64,000 nt of DNA from Alteromonas hispanica (GCF_010500915.1 NZ_JAAAWP010000004.1:243434-307433), one strand, 5' to 3'; positions 28,163 through 37,674 are shown, counted from the stretch's first letter. Made by a program: numbers and translations. Notes: generated by a model not told the origin, from the letters alone.

Positions 28163-29275
28163 TCAACTTATCAGGTCGTGCATCCAATTTAATGATGGCA
28201 ATGGATTTTGCGGCTGATAGAAAAGCCGGTTTAGCCGACCAAGTAAATTGACAGAATGATGAGGCTCTTTCAGTTTTCTGCGATGCTCACTCTCTGTTTG
28301 CAAAAATTCCCAGGGCTGTAGGTTAAGGTGGTCAATTTCTTCCTGAGTGACACCAAGACCGTGAAGCGTAGACAATATTCGCTCTGTTTTGCTCTCTGCA
28401 ATTAGAATAAGATCGTTGCTAAACATATCAGCGAGTGGTTCATTGACAGCCTCGAGGGTATGCTGAATAGCATGCCACACAGCGTCGTGACAAAACCGCC
28501 AGCCGCGAGGTGCATAATACCCTTCTATTTCCCACTCAAGTTCGGCATTACTTACCGCGATTGAGCTATCAGCCTCTGGAGAAAACGATAAGTCTGGCCT
28601 TGCCCCAATATTGTATGCGTCTACACTCATAGCAATACAAATAATTAGATCTCCACACTCTTTTTTATTCGAGTAAAGCGCCTCAAAAGCTGCTCTTTTT
28701 ACGCCCATCCAGCCATGAACCTTTGAAGGTTGTTCAACAAAATGACGGACATCTTCAGGTAAATCCTCGCCATAACGTTCAATCAGCAAAGGAAGTGGAT
28801 TTTGATTGGGGGCTTCGTCTGGCATCCATACTTCATACTCTTGACGATTATCGGCTTTACCACGGCTTTTTATGCCGTACGATAGGTTTACTGGACGGCA
28901 GATACTGCGATCTTCATCAACCTTATGAAAATACTCTGAACGCATTCGTTTTATAAAAGGTGCATCTAATCCCGCAAGCGCAGCAGTGGGGTAGCGGTAG
29001 CCAATTTCGCTGTTTTCTACCATTTTTAACGATGGAATTTGCGCCTCTAGCTTGGCTTTAACTCCTTTCAAAATATTGACAGTTGGCAACACAATACTTC
29101 GTTCTGGCTCTATAGTAAGCCTATTCCCATCTGCCGTAACAAACTTGGGCACTTTGTGAAACTCATAGTTTTCAACGCCTAATGAGGCCAATGCATTATC
29201 TCGATACTGCGACAATTCTGAGAAAAGCGCTGTGTGGTTTCGAATATGCTTAAATAATGGGCGAGATGGAGACAT
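28163..29275 (-). CDS. Hypothetical cytosolic protein (370 aa)
   Basis: Not recognised. No signal peptide and no membrane segments. Mixed alpha/beta composition, with noticeable aromatic motifs (YYAPRGWRFCHDAVWHAIQHTLE, about 253-275) and three cysteines. A start ATG at 29275 follows GGAAAAGGTATGTC. It lies alone between the DUF3718 gene and the PaaX-type regulator, with gaps of 250 and 175 bp. Length and codon use look like its neighbours, so I see no sign of recent transfer. Confidence 0.5.
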   Translation of the reverse strand: MSPSRPLFKHIRNHTALFSELSQYRDNALASLGVENYEFHKVPKFVTADGNRLTIEPERSIVLPTVNILKGVKAKLEAQIPSLKMVENSEIGYRYPTAALAGLDAPFIKRMRSEYFHKVDEDRSICRPVNLSYGIKSRGKADNRQEYEVWMPDEAPNQNPLPLLIERYGEDLPEDVRHFVEQPSKVHGWMGVKRAAFEALYSNKKECGDLIICIAMSVDAYNIGARPDLSFSPEADSSIAVSNAELEWEIEGYYAPRGWRFCHDAVWHAIQHTLEAVNEPLADMFSNDLILIAESKTERILSTLHGLGVTQEEIDHLNLQPWEFLQTESEHRRKLKEPHHSVNLLGRLNRLFYQPQNPLPSLNWMHDLIS

Positions 29276-29450
29276 ACCTTTTCCTTGTACTTATACGCAA
29301 TTACCATGTTGTCATGATAATGCACATGGTTAAATGCGTTGCATAAAACTGTGTGTAATATTAGCCCCGCATTCAGATAACATATGCAGCTCTTGGCAGC
29401 ATGACTGAGGCTATTAAAATTATGAGTTTTTAGAAAATCCCCCCTCCTGT

Positions 29451-30326
29451 TTACTGATCCAACGATAGAAAGCGATGCCAAATTTGAGCGCCAACATCAT
29501 CGTAGTGTTTTACTAATTCAGAAAACTCTCTGCGCAAAGCTTCATCTGTTAGTGGCGAGGGTAAAAGAGGGTCAAAAACCAACTGGTGCAGGGCGTAATC
29601 TCCCACGTGAAATGATTCAAATGTCGCCTCTTCTAACGTTAGGTTTGGTAACCGCAATAGTGACGCTTCTAAATCAGATATGCCCTGCTTATACTGTTTT
29701 TCAAGTTCTTCAGTGTTCCACAGCTTACGAATTTTAGATTGCAGTTTTAGATCAAACTCACTAGCGCAATACACCACGGCCTGTTTGCTTAAACCTAACG
29801 TACAGAGTTTTTCTCTAACCACTGCCGCACCACCAGCTATATTCGCAGGCCTCAAGTACATATCAGTGAATACTTTTCTCAAGCCAACAATTTTTAAGGC
29901 GCGTTCGTTTTCTCGAGTTTGCTTTTTGTCGCTTTTCGACAGCATATTGGTTTGCACTGCAATCCAGCTTTCGTTCCAAGAAGGTAGTAGAGAAGATTCA
30001 GCATCTCGCCAACTATTTATCTCACGAGCAAACTTTTCTCCACCTTTGCCCAGTTGATAATATCCTCTATCAAGCAATGACAACATTTTTGTGCTTTGAA
30101 GCCGATTTAATGTCACTCTTATATTGTTTTCAGAAATTCCAAACAACTGGCCTACACGCACGGCACTGGCTGCCGTCATTTGCACGTTGTCTCGCGAGCC
30201 CAACAATTTTAGTAGTAACTTTCGCGCCACCGGCTTTTTTGCGCCTGTTTGTTTCAAAACACCTACCCTACCTTTACGTGTTATTTTTTTACCACTGCGG
30301 CTTTGATTGCCACGCGGTTTCAGCAC
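29451..30326 (-). CDS. PaaX-family transcriptional regulator
   Basis: A 291-residue regulator. A winged-helix domain (about 35-95, with GQLFGISENNIRVTLNRLQ as recognition region) is followed by a PaaX central domain and C-terminal segment (FESFHVGDYALHQLVFDPLLP and HRFLSLDQ). PaaX proteins are acyl-CoA-responsive repressors. Here the divergent target is aidB, an acyl-CoA dehydrogenase, with an inverted-repeat pair around its promoter. The N-terminal 30 residues are strongly basic. The start is a GTG behind TAGGTAAG. Confidence 0.82.
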   Translation of the reverse strand: MLKPRGNQSRSGKKITRKGRVGVLKQTGAKKPVARKLLLKLLGSRDNVQMTAASAVRVGQLFGISENNIRVTLNRLQSTKMLSLLDRGYYQLGKGGEKFAREINSWRDAESSLLPSWNESWIAVQTNMLSKSDKKQTRENERALKIVGLRKVFTDMYLRPANIAGGAAVVREKLCTLGLSKQAVVYCASEFDLKLQSKIRKLWNTEELEKQYKQGISDLEASLLRLPNLTLEEATFESFHVGDYALHQLVFDPLLPSPLTDEALRREFSELVKHYDDVGAQIWHRFLSLDQ

Positions 30327-30390
30327 CTTACCTATAGAATCTGTCTCTCATAAGGCAGCAATAGTTACTTTTATAACCCGTAAATCTGAA

Positions 30391-30441
30391 AATTACACAA
30401 ACATTACTTGCTTTGACTTAATTTACCTTTATGTGTAATTT
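30391..30441 (+). promoter_or_regulatory. aidB promoter flanked by inverted repeats
   Basis: -35 TTGACT (30413-30418), 17-bp spacer, -10 TAATTT (30436-30441). The 9-mers AATTACACA (30391-30399) and TGTGTAATT (30432-30440) form an inverted pair; one lies upstream of the -35, the other over the -10. This fits binding by the divergently encoded PaaX-type regulator. Confidence 0.5.
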
Positions 30442-30530
30442 CTAATATAGGTAATAAAAATACAAGTAGTCAGCGAGTGTGGGTAAGACTTTACCGGCTA
30501 ATGACATCATTCACAGAGGCGAGCAAGAAA

Positions 30531-32195
30531 ATGACATCACCAAATAAATTTCAAACTCATGAGGTAGAAAACCAACCTCTGCCCCTGCCGCCCTACAACC
30601 TCTGGCTTGCAGACGAACTACTTCAGTGCTTTTTTTCTCAGCATTGCGATAAGCCGCTACCTTCTGTGTTGGAAAGTTTTGGGCATCTCGCTGGCCATAA
30701 TCAATTTGAGCACGGTGAAGACGCTAATAAAAATAAGCCCGTTTTACACGCGTTTGACCGGTATGGACGTCGAATAGACGAGGTGAAATTTCACCCAAGC
30801 TACCATGCCTTAATGTCTTCGGCTATGGCTAATAAGGTGCACTCATACTCCTGGCAGAACTTAGATACACCGGGCAGCCACGTTGTTCGGGCGGCGCTTT
30901 TATATATTCACAGTCAAACCGATGCGGGTACCACCTGCCCATTAACCATGACCCATGCCGCAGTACCCGCCATACAACAAGGGAAAAACTTGCCCTCGTA
31001 TTGGTTAACCAAGTTAGTAAACGGACAGTATGACCCCCGACAGCTTCCTGCTTTCAAAAAGGAAGGAATAACCGTGGGTATGGGGATGACTGAAAAACAG
31101 GGTGGTTCCGACGTAAGACGCAACACCACGCGGGCAGAAAAACGAGAAGATGGCAGTTATGCCATTACTGGACACAAGTTTTTCTATTCTGCACCAATGT
31201 GCGACGCACACCTTATTCTTGCGCAAGCAGAAGGAGGGCTAAGCTGTTTTCTTCTCCCTAGAATGTTAGAGAATGGCGCTTTAAACCACGTTCGTATTCA
31301 AAGACTTAAAGATAAACTTGGAGATTGGAGCAACGCTTCATCAGAAGTAGAGTTTCAAGAAGCAACCGCTTTCCTACTTGGCGAAGAGGGGCGCGGCGTT
31401 CCTGTCATCATTGATATGGTATCGCTCACGCGTCTAGATTGTATGATTGGCTCTTCAGCCCTAATGCGACAAGCCCTCGTGCAGGCTCTGCATCATGTGG
31501 GCGAGAGAGAAGCATTCGGTAAACTGCTGATTAACCAACCTCTGATGCAAAATGTAGTAGCAGATTTAGTGATTGAAAGCGCGGCGGCAACTGCACTTAC
31601 CATGCGCGTTGCTAAAGCCGTAGACGCAAGCAGTAATAATGCTCACGAAGCTGCACTTGCCCGCATTACTACCGCTATTGGAAAGTATTGGGTGTGTAAA
31701 CGCACGGCCACCTTCGTTAATGAGGCACAAGAGTGCCTTGGTGGAATTGGTTACGTAGAAGAGAATGCAATGCCCCGCCTTTATCGTCAGGCGCCATTGA
31801 ATTCGATATGGGAAGGTAGCGGTAATGTGCAATGTCTGGATGTATTGCGCGCATTGTCAAAAGAGCCGGCAACCAAAAAGGCGCTGTTTGCAGAATTAAA
31901 AACAGCGGCAGGCAAAAATCCTCATTTCGATGTATTCGTCGAAGACTTGATAAAAGAATTTAGCAACACTGATTCTTTAGAAATACGAAGCCGACTCTTA
32001 ACAGAGAAAACAGCCTTGGCCCTGCAAGCCTGTGTATTGCTAAACAATGAGCTTGTCGATATAAAAATCTTGGCGGAAAGCTTTTGCGAAAGTCGCTTAG
32101 CAGATCAACATGGGTTGGCGTTCGGCACCTTGCCTGCCACCACACCGTTCAAGGAAATCATTCAAATTGGCTCACTGAGAGCGCAAAGGATCTAG
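30531..32195 (+). CDS. aidB: AidB-type acyl-CoA dehydrogenase
   Basis: Close to E. coli AidB throughout: FHPSYHALMSSAMANKVHS, CPLTMTHAAVPA, GMGMTEKQGGSDVR, TGHKFFYSAPMCDAHLILAQ, RLKDKLGDWSNASSEVEF, ECLGGIGYVEE and NSIWEGSGNVQCLDVLR. AidB is an FAD protein linked to alkylation stress, with weak isovaleryl-CoA dehydrogenase activity and DNA binding. The frame is open from a GTG at 30477; ATG 30531 (555 residues) best matches the AidB N-terminus (HEVENQPLPL). Divergent from the PaaX-type regulator. Confidence 0.9.
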   Translation: MTSPNKFQTHEVENQPLPLPPYNLWLADELLQCFFSQHCDKPLPSVLESFGHLAGHNQFEHGEDANKNKPVLHAFDRYGRRIDEVKFHPSYHALMSSAMANKVHSYSWQNLDTPGSHVVRAALLYIHSQTDAGTTCPLTMTHAAVPAIQQGKNLPSYWLTKLVNGQYDPRQLPAFKKEGITVGMGMTEKQGGSDVRRNTTRAEKREDGSYAITGHKFFYSAPMCDAHLILAQAEGGLSCFLLPRMLENGALNHVRIQRLKDKLGDWSNASSEVEFQEATAFLLGEEGRGVPVIIDMVSLTRLDCMIGSSALMRQALVQALHHVGEREAFGKLLINQPLMQNVVADLVIESAAATALTMRVAKAVDASSNNAHEAALARITTAIGKYWVCKRTATFVNEAQECLGGIGYVEENAMPRLYRQAPLNSIWEGSGNVQCLDVLRALSKEPATKKALFAELKTAAGKNPHFDVFVEDLIKEFSNTDSLEIRSRLLTEKTALALQACVLLNNELVDIKILAESFCESRLADQHGLAFGTLPATTPFKEIIQIGSLRAQRI

Positions 32196-32199
32196 AAAG

Positions 32200-33105
32200 T
32201 TAATTCTGCCAGAATTCTTGTGACGCCCTGTAGACAGGAGAATTAACGACTTCATCTAATGCTGCGTTTATGCGATCTATTGCCTCTTTTCCCCACGCGT
32301 TATTGGTACACCCGACTGCGCCTGGAATCTTCTCTTCGCCCAACTCTGAGGTGTAATAAAATTGCAACTTGCTATCACCCTCCGTTAAGGTGAAATACTT
32401 CAGAATTGACGGATACTCCAAAGTAAAATCTACACGGCCGTATTCCAGTTGACGAAGAACACGAGTAGTAGCTTCTGTACCAGCAATAGGTGCATAACGA
32501 GGTGTTTGTTTCAGGCTATCGACCAAAACTTGAAGCGCATCTGGATATTTTCTCGAGATAGGTTGTGCAAACGTGAGCTTATTGCTCTTAACCAGTGCTT
32601 TCAGAGATACGCGCCCATTTTCATCTAAAAATGGCTCAATCGTCTTTGGGAGCGCGATGATACCCAATGGAGGATACAAGGTAGTCGCATTGGAAAAGCG
32701 CCATGTTGTATTGTGCTCTCGCTGAATAACGCACGGAAAACAAAGGTTTTCATTTTCCTCGGTATGTAAGTTAACCCGAGACTGAGGCATTACCACTGTC
32801 TCGTGTTTAACATCAGACATGATGGGCTTTAATTGCTTAACGAGCGCATCGCAAATTCCCTGAGCCCTATACTTTCCCTCGAAAATAAAAAAAGGCGGTG
32901 CAGGGTTTATAGCCCATGTGATGGATAGCCGTTCCTCTTCAGTTATGCCCTTTTCTTGGTTCTCTCTTACCCTGTTTTTTGCATCAAAACCAGTCTCAGC
33001 TTCAACAGTAAGAGCGCCGCCAACAGAGAAACCAACCGCGTTTACATTCATGCTGCTTATTAAAAATAGATTTAAAATGAAAATGACAAAAGGGAATTTA
33101 GACAT
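32200..33105 (-). CDS. TIGR02285-type periplasmic binding-like protein
   Basis: A 301-residue exported protein (signal region FVIFILNLFLISSMNVNA). ITWAINPAPPFFIFEGKYRAQG followed by a cysteine-bearing ENLCFPCVIQREHNTTWRFS matches my memory of the TIGR02285 group, family-3-like binding proteins without transport partners. A glycine/acid-rich stretch (FDAKNRVRENQEKGITEEE) separates the signal peptide from the fold. Its stop is 4 nt from the convergent aidB stop. Role unknown. Confidence 0.6.
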   Translation of the reverse strand: MSKFPFVIFILNLFLISSMNVNAVGFSVGGALTVEAETGFDAKNRVRENQEKGITEEERLSITWAINPAPPFFIFEGKYRAQGICDALVKQLKPIMSDVKHETVVMPQSRVNLHTEENENLCFPCVIQREHNTTWRFSNATTLYPPLGIIALPKTIEPFLDENGRVSLKALVKSNKLTFAQPISRKYPDALQVLVDSLKQTPRYAPIAGTEATTRVLRQLEYGRVDFTLEYPSILKYFTLTEGDSKLQFYYTSELGEEKIPGAVGCTNNAWGKEAIDRINAALDEVVNSPVYRASQEFWQN

Positions 33106-33268
33106 GGTTCAAAAAGAGCAAATAAGATGTCTTAATGTTCTAATAAACGCCATTTAACTGCAATTGTTATTTTGTCTAATATTTATACGGCTGAGAGTAA
33201 AACATTATCGTTTACATTGCCGCTATCTTGCGTGATCATGAGCACATTATCATTGGGAGTGTGTATTT

Positions 33269-33829
33269 ATGGATAGACGATGGCAACAAATTCAGCGCAT
33301 CTTTTGCTTTTTCATTCTTTGTCTGGGTTTGAGCGGGTGTGCAGCAAGTGGCCCTACTGTCTCTTTAGATAAATCACAAGACTTTAAAGAATTTGATAGC
33401 TTTTTCGTAAAGTCACCGCTTAACAGTGTTAACCCAACACTTGAAAACAGTATTGCACAAGACATTACCTCGGCATTGTCAGAAAAAGGGCTTTCCTCTA
33501 CTACTGAAAATTTAGCTGACGTAGTAGTAAGCTTTTTCCCTTACACAGAAACTAAAGAAGGTGGAGCTCAATTAAATATTGGGCTTGGTACTGGAACATT
33601 TGGTCGCTCTGGAGCCATTATGCTGGGCGGTGTATTGAGTGTTCCCGTTGGAGAGCAGTTCACCGACTATCAAAATCTTCAAATTGAGGTGATTAATAAA
33701 AGCACCGTTATATACAGTGCATCGGGAAGCATCGAAATTGAATCTAACGATGTTATTGCCGTTCAACAAGCGTTGAATCAGTTGGTGTTATCGCTACTCG
33801 ATAGCTACCCTAGCATAAAAGACAAATAA
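33269..33829 (+). CDS. DUF4136-type lipoprotein
   Basis: A 186-residue lipoprotein with lipobox LSGC (lipid attachment at Cys24). The mature region has FKEFDSFFV, DITSALSEKGLSSTTENLADVVVSF and GSIEIESNDVIAVQQALNQLVLSLLDSYP, which follow the DUF4136 layout (beta strands, a conserved AD[LV]-V segment and a terminal helix). It is probably anchored at the outer membrane, facing the periplasm. Followed after 91 nt by the adenylate cyclase gene on the same strand. Confidence 0.75.
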   Translation: MDRRWQQIQRIFCFFILCLGLSGCAASGPTVSLDKSQDFKEFDSFFVKSPLNSVNPTLENSIAQDITSALSEKGLSSTTENLADVVVSFFPYTETKEGGAQLNIGLGTGTFGRSGAIMLGGVLSVPVGEQFTDYQNLQIEVINKSTVIYSASGSIEIESNDVIAVQQALNQLVLSLLDSYPSIKDK

Positions 33830-33920
33830 CAGGCAGGCGGGTTCTAATAGCGCTATGCTTTAAACTTACGCTACGCTTGAGAAGAAAAACTTGCTACAAA
33901 ATTTAGGCACTAAATAAGAT

Positions 33921-35906
33921 ATGAATGAGCCCAAGTCGCTCTCGTTGCAGAAAAACCTTACAATAAGGCTACTGCGTGTATTACGGTATAACAAAGCACG
34001 AATAGAGCGTGCACTTAGCCTACTGCCAGAAGAGCACAGGCCACTTTTTCATGTCCTTCCATTTTTAATCCACGTCAATCACCCAGAATTACCTGGGTAT
34101 ATTGAATCTGCATCTGAAGCAGACAGCGTTCCTTTTGGTATTAACAATTACTCCTTTAGAAAAGACATTGAGCGGGCACTCAATCGTTGCTTTCCCTCTT
34201 TGCACGCGCTTTTTTCCGATATAAAGTCTGTGTGGCCGCGCCAACGCTGTATCGACTCATTAGTACTGATGGGAAGCACTGGCACTATTGCGCAAACCGA
34301 CGATTCAGATTTTGACTACTGGGTATGCATTGATGGCAAACAATTTTCTTCACAATCAATGGATTTACTCTCGCAAAAACTCCAGGCAATAGAGCAATGG
34401 GCTGACAACAAATTCGGCATAGAAGTACACTTTTTCTTGTCTGATATCGAGAAAGTAAAAAGCAATGATTTCGGGGTTGCCGACGGTGAAAGTGCTGGGT
34501 CAGCACAAGCATTATTTTTAAAAGCAGAATTTTACAGCACTAATATTGTTGTAGCTGGTAAAGCACCGTTTTGGTGGCTAACCCCAGAAAAGGCAACAAG
34601 TAAACAGTACGAAGGTATTTTAAACAGTCTTGAGAAAGGTGGCTCTCCGGATCTCGACTGGTTTATGGATTTGGGTCACCTAGAACGGCTAGACGCCAGA
34701 GAATTGTTTGGCGCTGCTATTTGGCAGTTGGGCAAGGCTATGGATTCGCCGTTTAAGTCACTACTTAAAATGGCAAAGCTAGAGGTGTACCTTGCAAACA
34801 TAGAAAATGACCAGCCTTTATGTAACTTGCTCAAAAAACATGTGCACTTGGGGACCGATGCTCCTGGCAAAGTCCCAGATATAGATCCTTATGCATTAAT
34901 GTTCAACGAACTTATTGCACACTATACAGATAAGGGACAGCCAGAAGATATTCTAATTTTGCAGCAGTGCCTTTATTTAAAATGCGGCTGTAAGCTGAGC
35001 CAGTCGTTGTATGAAGGGGAAAAGCCGGACTTTAAGCGAAGAATTATAGCTGCTTATGCCAGAAGTTGGGGTTGGAGTCGTAAAAGCTTAGCGCATTTAG
35101 ACAACATTCAAAACTGGAACTTTAACGAGCGCGTTCAGTTAAGTCGCCGCATACATCGCTTTTTACTCAAGTGTTACCGCCGAATATCCACCCAGCTAGA
35201 CGGTCAAACCCAAATTATGGACGAAAAAGACATGACCGTTCTAGGGCGCCGGCTAAGCACATTCTATGGCAAGAAAAAGGATAAGGTTGAGTTTTTACGC
35301 AGAGCATTCGATGAAAGCTTATACTGCCCCACCGTCACCATATCGGTGAAATCACTTAAAAATGGAGATGAAGTGTGGACCGCTTACGCAGGCGATAAAT
35401 TAAGTAAGTCGGGCATTATCGACGAGTCGCAAAAAATATCCCAAGCGTCCAATGCTATTGCGCTGTTAGTGTGGTGTGTCTCAAGCCGCATAATGGACAC
35501 CAACACCAAGGTTCTCCTCGATTACAACTACTGCGAAATAAGCGAGCTTGACCTCAACGATATATTAAAACAGCTATGCACACTCTTTCCTCCAGTACGA
35601 GTGTCGGCTTTACCTCGGCATAATTTACTGGCTGCTGAGCGCATTGAAACCTGTATGGCTCTGGTGAATTTCCCTACCTTGCGCCAAAAGCCCACGGTGG
35701 AAGACGTATACGTACTTTATAATACATCGTGGGGAGAAACATTTTTAAAGCATGGTACCGATGTTCTAGACACCTTGTGGTACGAACTTTCAGAGGTATC
35801 CCCCAAGCCTAAATGCTATGTCATGGTGCCCAGAGGTAATCAGCAGTCTCGTATTCTAGGTGAGTTTTTAGAGTCAACTGAATTAAGTTTTACTGTTGTT
35901 CACTGA
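33921..35906 (+). CDS. cyaA: Class I adenylate cyclase
   Basis: Makes cAMP from ATP in the cytosol. The N-terminal catalytic domain has the nucleotidyltransferase signature MGSTGTIAQTDDSDFDYWV, with GS at 118-119 and metal-binding Asp130/Asp132, as in E. coli CyaA (SDLDIWV). At 661 residues it is shorter than E. coli CyaA (848); the missing part corresponds mainly to the C-terminal regulatory region. The final 200 residues (FYGKKKDKVEFLRRAF.., FPPVRVSALPRHN) are still recognisable. It could be the main enzyme or a second paralogue. Confidence 0.8.
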   Translation: MNEPKSLSLQKNLTIRLLRVLRYNKARIERALSLLPEEHRPLFHVLPFLIHVNHPELPGYIESASEADSVPFGINNYSFRKDIERALNRCFPSLHALFSDIKSVWPRQRCIDSLVLMGSTGTIAQTDDSDFDYWVCIDGKQFSSQSMDLLSQKLQAIEQWADNKFGIEVHFFLSDIEKVKSNDFGVADGESAGSAQALFLKAEFYSTNIVVAGKAPFWWLTPEKATSKQYEGILNSLEKGGSPDLDWFMDLGHLERLDARELFGAAIWQLGKAMDSPFKSLLKMAKLEVYLANIENDQPLCNLLKKHVHLGTDAPGKVPDIDPYALMFNELIAHYTDKGQPEDILILQQCLYLKCGCKLSQSLYEGEKPDFKRRIIAAYARSWGWSRKSLAHLDNIQNWNFNERVQLSRRIHRFLLKCYRRISTQLDGQTQIMDEKDMTVLGRRLSTFYGKKKDKVEFLRRAFDESLYCPTVTISVKSLKNGDEVWTAYAGDKLSKSGIIDESQKISQASNAIALLVWCVSSRIMDTNTKVLLDYNYCEISELDLNDILKQLCTLFPPVRVSALPRHNLLAAERIETCMALVNFPTLRQKPTVEDVYVLYNTSWGETFLKHGTDVLDTLWYELSEVSPKPKCYVMVPRGNQQSRILGEFLESTELSFTVVH

Positions 35907-35981
35907 AAAATAACGATCTTCTCTTTCTCCACTTATCTATCTTCTTTTTTAGAAAAATTGTGCAAAAAACTTGCAAATATC

Positions 35982-36023
35982 GATTACAGGTGTAATCTTA
36001 ACTCAAAGACTACAATTGTAATC
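35982..36023 (+). promoter_or_regulatory. Two BlaI/CopY-type operator boxes
   Basis: GATTACAGGTGTAATC (35982-35997) and GACTACAATTGTAATC (36008-36023). Each contains a perfect TACAnnTGTA core, the known operator of the BlaI/MecI/CopY family; centres are 26 bp apart. A possible -35 (TTGCAA, 35971) lies just upstream, so box 1 would sit within the promoter. Confidence 0.75.
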
Positions 36024-36134
36024 CAATTTTTGTCCCGCTATCTTCGAAGTACATATAAGTAAGGCAAAAAGAGAATTCACTGACAAAAACAGACGCAAAA
36101 TAGTAACCAGTTAAGGAAAGGAAAAGAAAACCTG

Positions 36135-36515
36135 ATGTCGAAACCAGATATTTCTAACGCAGAACTCGATGTATTGAACGCACTTTGGAACAAGAGTCCA
36201 GCGACTTCCAGCGAGGTGGTTGAAATGTTGAGTACACACAAAGACTGGCATGAAAAAACGATAAAAACACTGTTGGGAAGGTTGGTAAAAAAAGGAGTGT
36301 TAGGCTACGAAAAACAGCAGCGCCAATACCTTTATTATCCGCTTATTGCTAAACAAGACTATGCCGCCAAAGAAACCGAAAGCTTTGTAGGTAAGCTGTT
36401 TAAGGGAAAAATCACCCCTCTTGTAACTGGGTTTGCCAGTCAAAATAGTTTATCAAAAGACGATGTAGATGAATTAAAAGCTTTCATTGCAAAATGGGAA
36501 GAGAACAATGACTGA
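36135..36515 (+). CDS. BlaI/MecI/CopY-family repressor
   Basis: A 126-residue winged-helix repressor: ISNAELDVLNALWNKSPATSS, then the recognition region DWHEKTIKTLLGRLVKKGVL and a C-terminal dimer helix. Family members are inactivated by proteolysis through a partner M56 membrane peptidase, which is encoded directly downstream with an 8-nt overlap. No CopY-type CxC metal motif is present, so a signal other than copper is likely. The two boxes upstream indicate autoregulation. AAGGAAAGG serves as ribosome site. Confidence 0.9.
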   Translation: MSKPDISNAELDVLNALWNKSPATSSEVVEMLSTHKDWHEKTIKTLLGRLVKKGVLGYEKQQRQYLYYPLIAKQDYAAKETESFVGKLFKGKITPLVTGFASQNSLSKDDVDELKAFIAKWEENND

Positions 36516-37674
36516 TTGGCTTCTTGCACAACAAGGTGTGCTTAGCATCTCACTTGCCTTTTTGCTCATTGCAGAGCGATACACGCACAAACTCGGCACC
36601 TTTTTTACCTACAGACTGTGGCTATTAGTGCCGCTTGCGCTCTTAATGAATAATCTGCCGAATGCTTTGACGTCAGTGGGCAACTCTTCATTGTCAAAAT
36701 TTGTTGTGAACGTGAAACCCGAGGCCACTATTCAGCATGTTGATATAGTTTTGTATATATGGGCACTCGGTGCGGGCTTCATCGCTCTATATGCTGCTGT
36801 TCAATATTCAGCACTTCATGCTTCGCTGGTAAAAAGTGACACCAAATATCCCAGTATCTTTTATTCTACTAAGATAAACACCCCCATGCTTTTTGGCTTT
36901 CTAGTACCCAAAATTGTGCTACCTCAAAGCTTTCAGCAAATATTCTCTCATGCTCAGCAAAACATGATTTTAAAGCACGAATTAACCCACAAAAAGCACG
37001 GCGATCATCTATGGAATGGTCTTGCGCTTATTGCTGTTACTGTGTTTTGGTTTAACCCACTCACTTGGTTAGCACTTAGGGCATTCCGCGTTAACCAAGA
37101 GCTAGCATGCGACACAAAAGTATTATCAAACAAGACCAGTGAAGAGACACTTATTTACGCAAAGGCACTGGTAGTCAGTGCCGAGCAAAACCCACAGACA
37201 GTCAGTCTGTACCCTACCTTTGGAGAGAAAACTACTATGCAAAAACGATTAATGCTGATGAAAAATAAAGCAAACCCAAATAAATTAGTAACCCTAACTT
37301 CAACGCTGCTTGCCGCTTTGCTCATGGTAAATACTGCAATGGCCAATATGCCGCCACCGCCAAAAAATGAAAAAAACAATAGTGAAATCAATGCTGCCCC
37401 ACCAGTTAAACGCGTGTCGCCAATTTATCCAGAGCAAGCAGTAAAAGAAAATCAGGAGGGTTTTGTTGTTCTACAGTTTGATATTACAGAGCAAGGCACC
37501 ACTGACAATGTCACCATTGTGAAGTCGTCACCCGATGGTATGTTTGATGAAAGTGCGCGTACTGCATTGAAGCAATGGGAATACAAGCCTCGAATTAAAG
37601 GCGGAAAAGCGATGAGACAAACTGGGCTTTTAGTGCAGCTAGACTATAAATTAGGACCAGACCAAGCACAGTAA
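36508..37674 (+). CDS. M56 (BlaR1-type) membrane peptidase with TonB C-terminal domain
   Basis: A 388-residue inner-membrane protein. Membrane helices occur at about 8-25, 35-50, 82-100 and 165-185. The zinc peptidase motif is HELTH (His157, Glu158, His161). A further membrane segment (about 260-275) is followed by a proline-rich link and a TonB C-terminal domain (about 300-385, RVSPIYPEQAVKENQEG ... WEYKPRI). There is no penicillin-sensor domain. ATG 36508 overlaps the blaI-type stop (ATGACTGA), giving coupled translation. It probably senses envelope signals and triggers cleavage of the repressor. Confidence 0.85.
   Translation: MTDWLLAQQGVLSISLAFLLIAERYTHKLGTFFTYRLWLLVPLALLMNNLPNALTSVGNSSLSKFVVNVKPEATIQHVDIVLYIWALGAGFIALYAAVQYSALHASLVKSDTKYPSIFYSTKINTPMLFGFLVPKIVLPQSFQQIFSHAQQNMILKHELTHKKHGDHLWNGLALIAVTVFWFNPLTWLALRAFRVNQELACDTKVLSNKTSEETLIYAKALVVSAEQNPQTVSLYPTFGEKTTMQKRLMLMKNKANPNKLVTLTSTLLAALLMVNTAMANMPPPPKNEKNNSEINAAPPVKRVSPIYPEQAVKENQEGFVVLQFDITEQGTTDNVTIVKSSPDGMFDESARTALKQWEYKPRIKGGKAMRQTGLLVQLDYKLGPDQAQ

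Noticed and set aside
36135..37674. Beta-lactam resistance regulators
   Set aside because: No penicillin-binding sensor domain and no beta-lactamase gene nearby; the TonB domain points to another signal.
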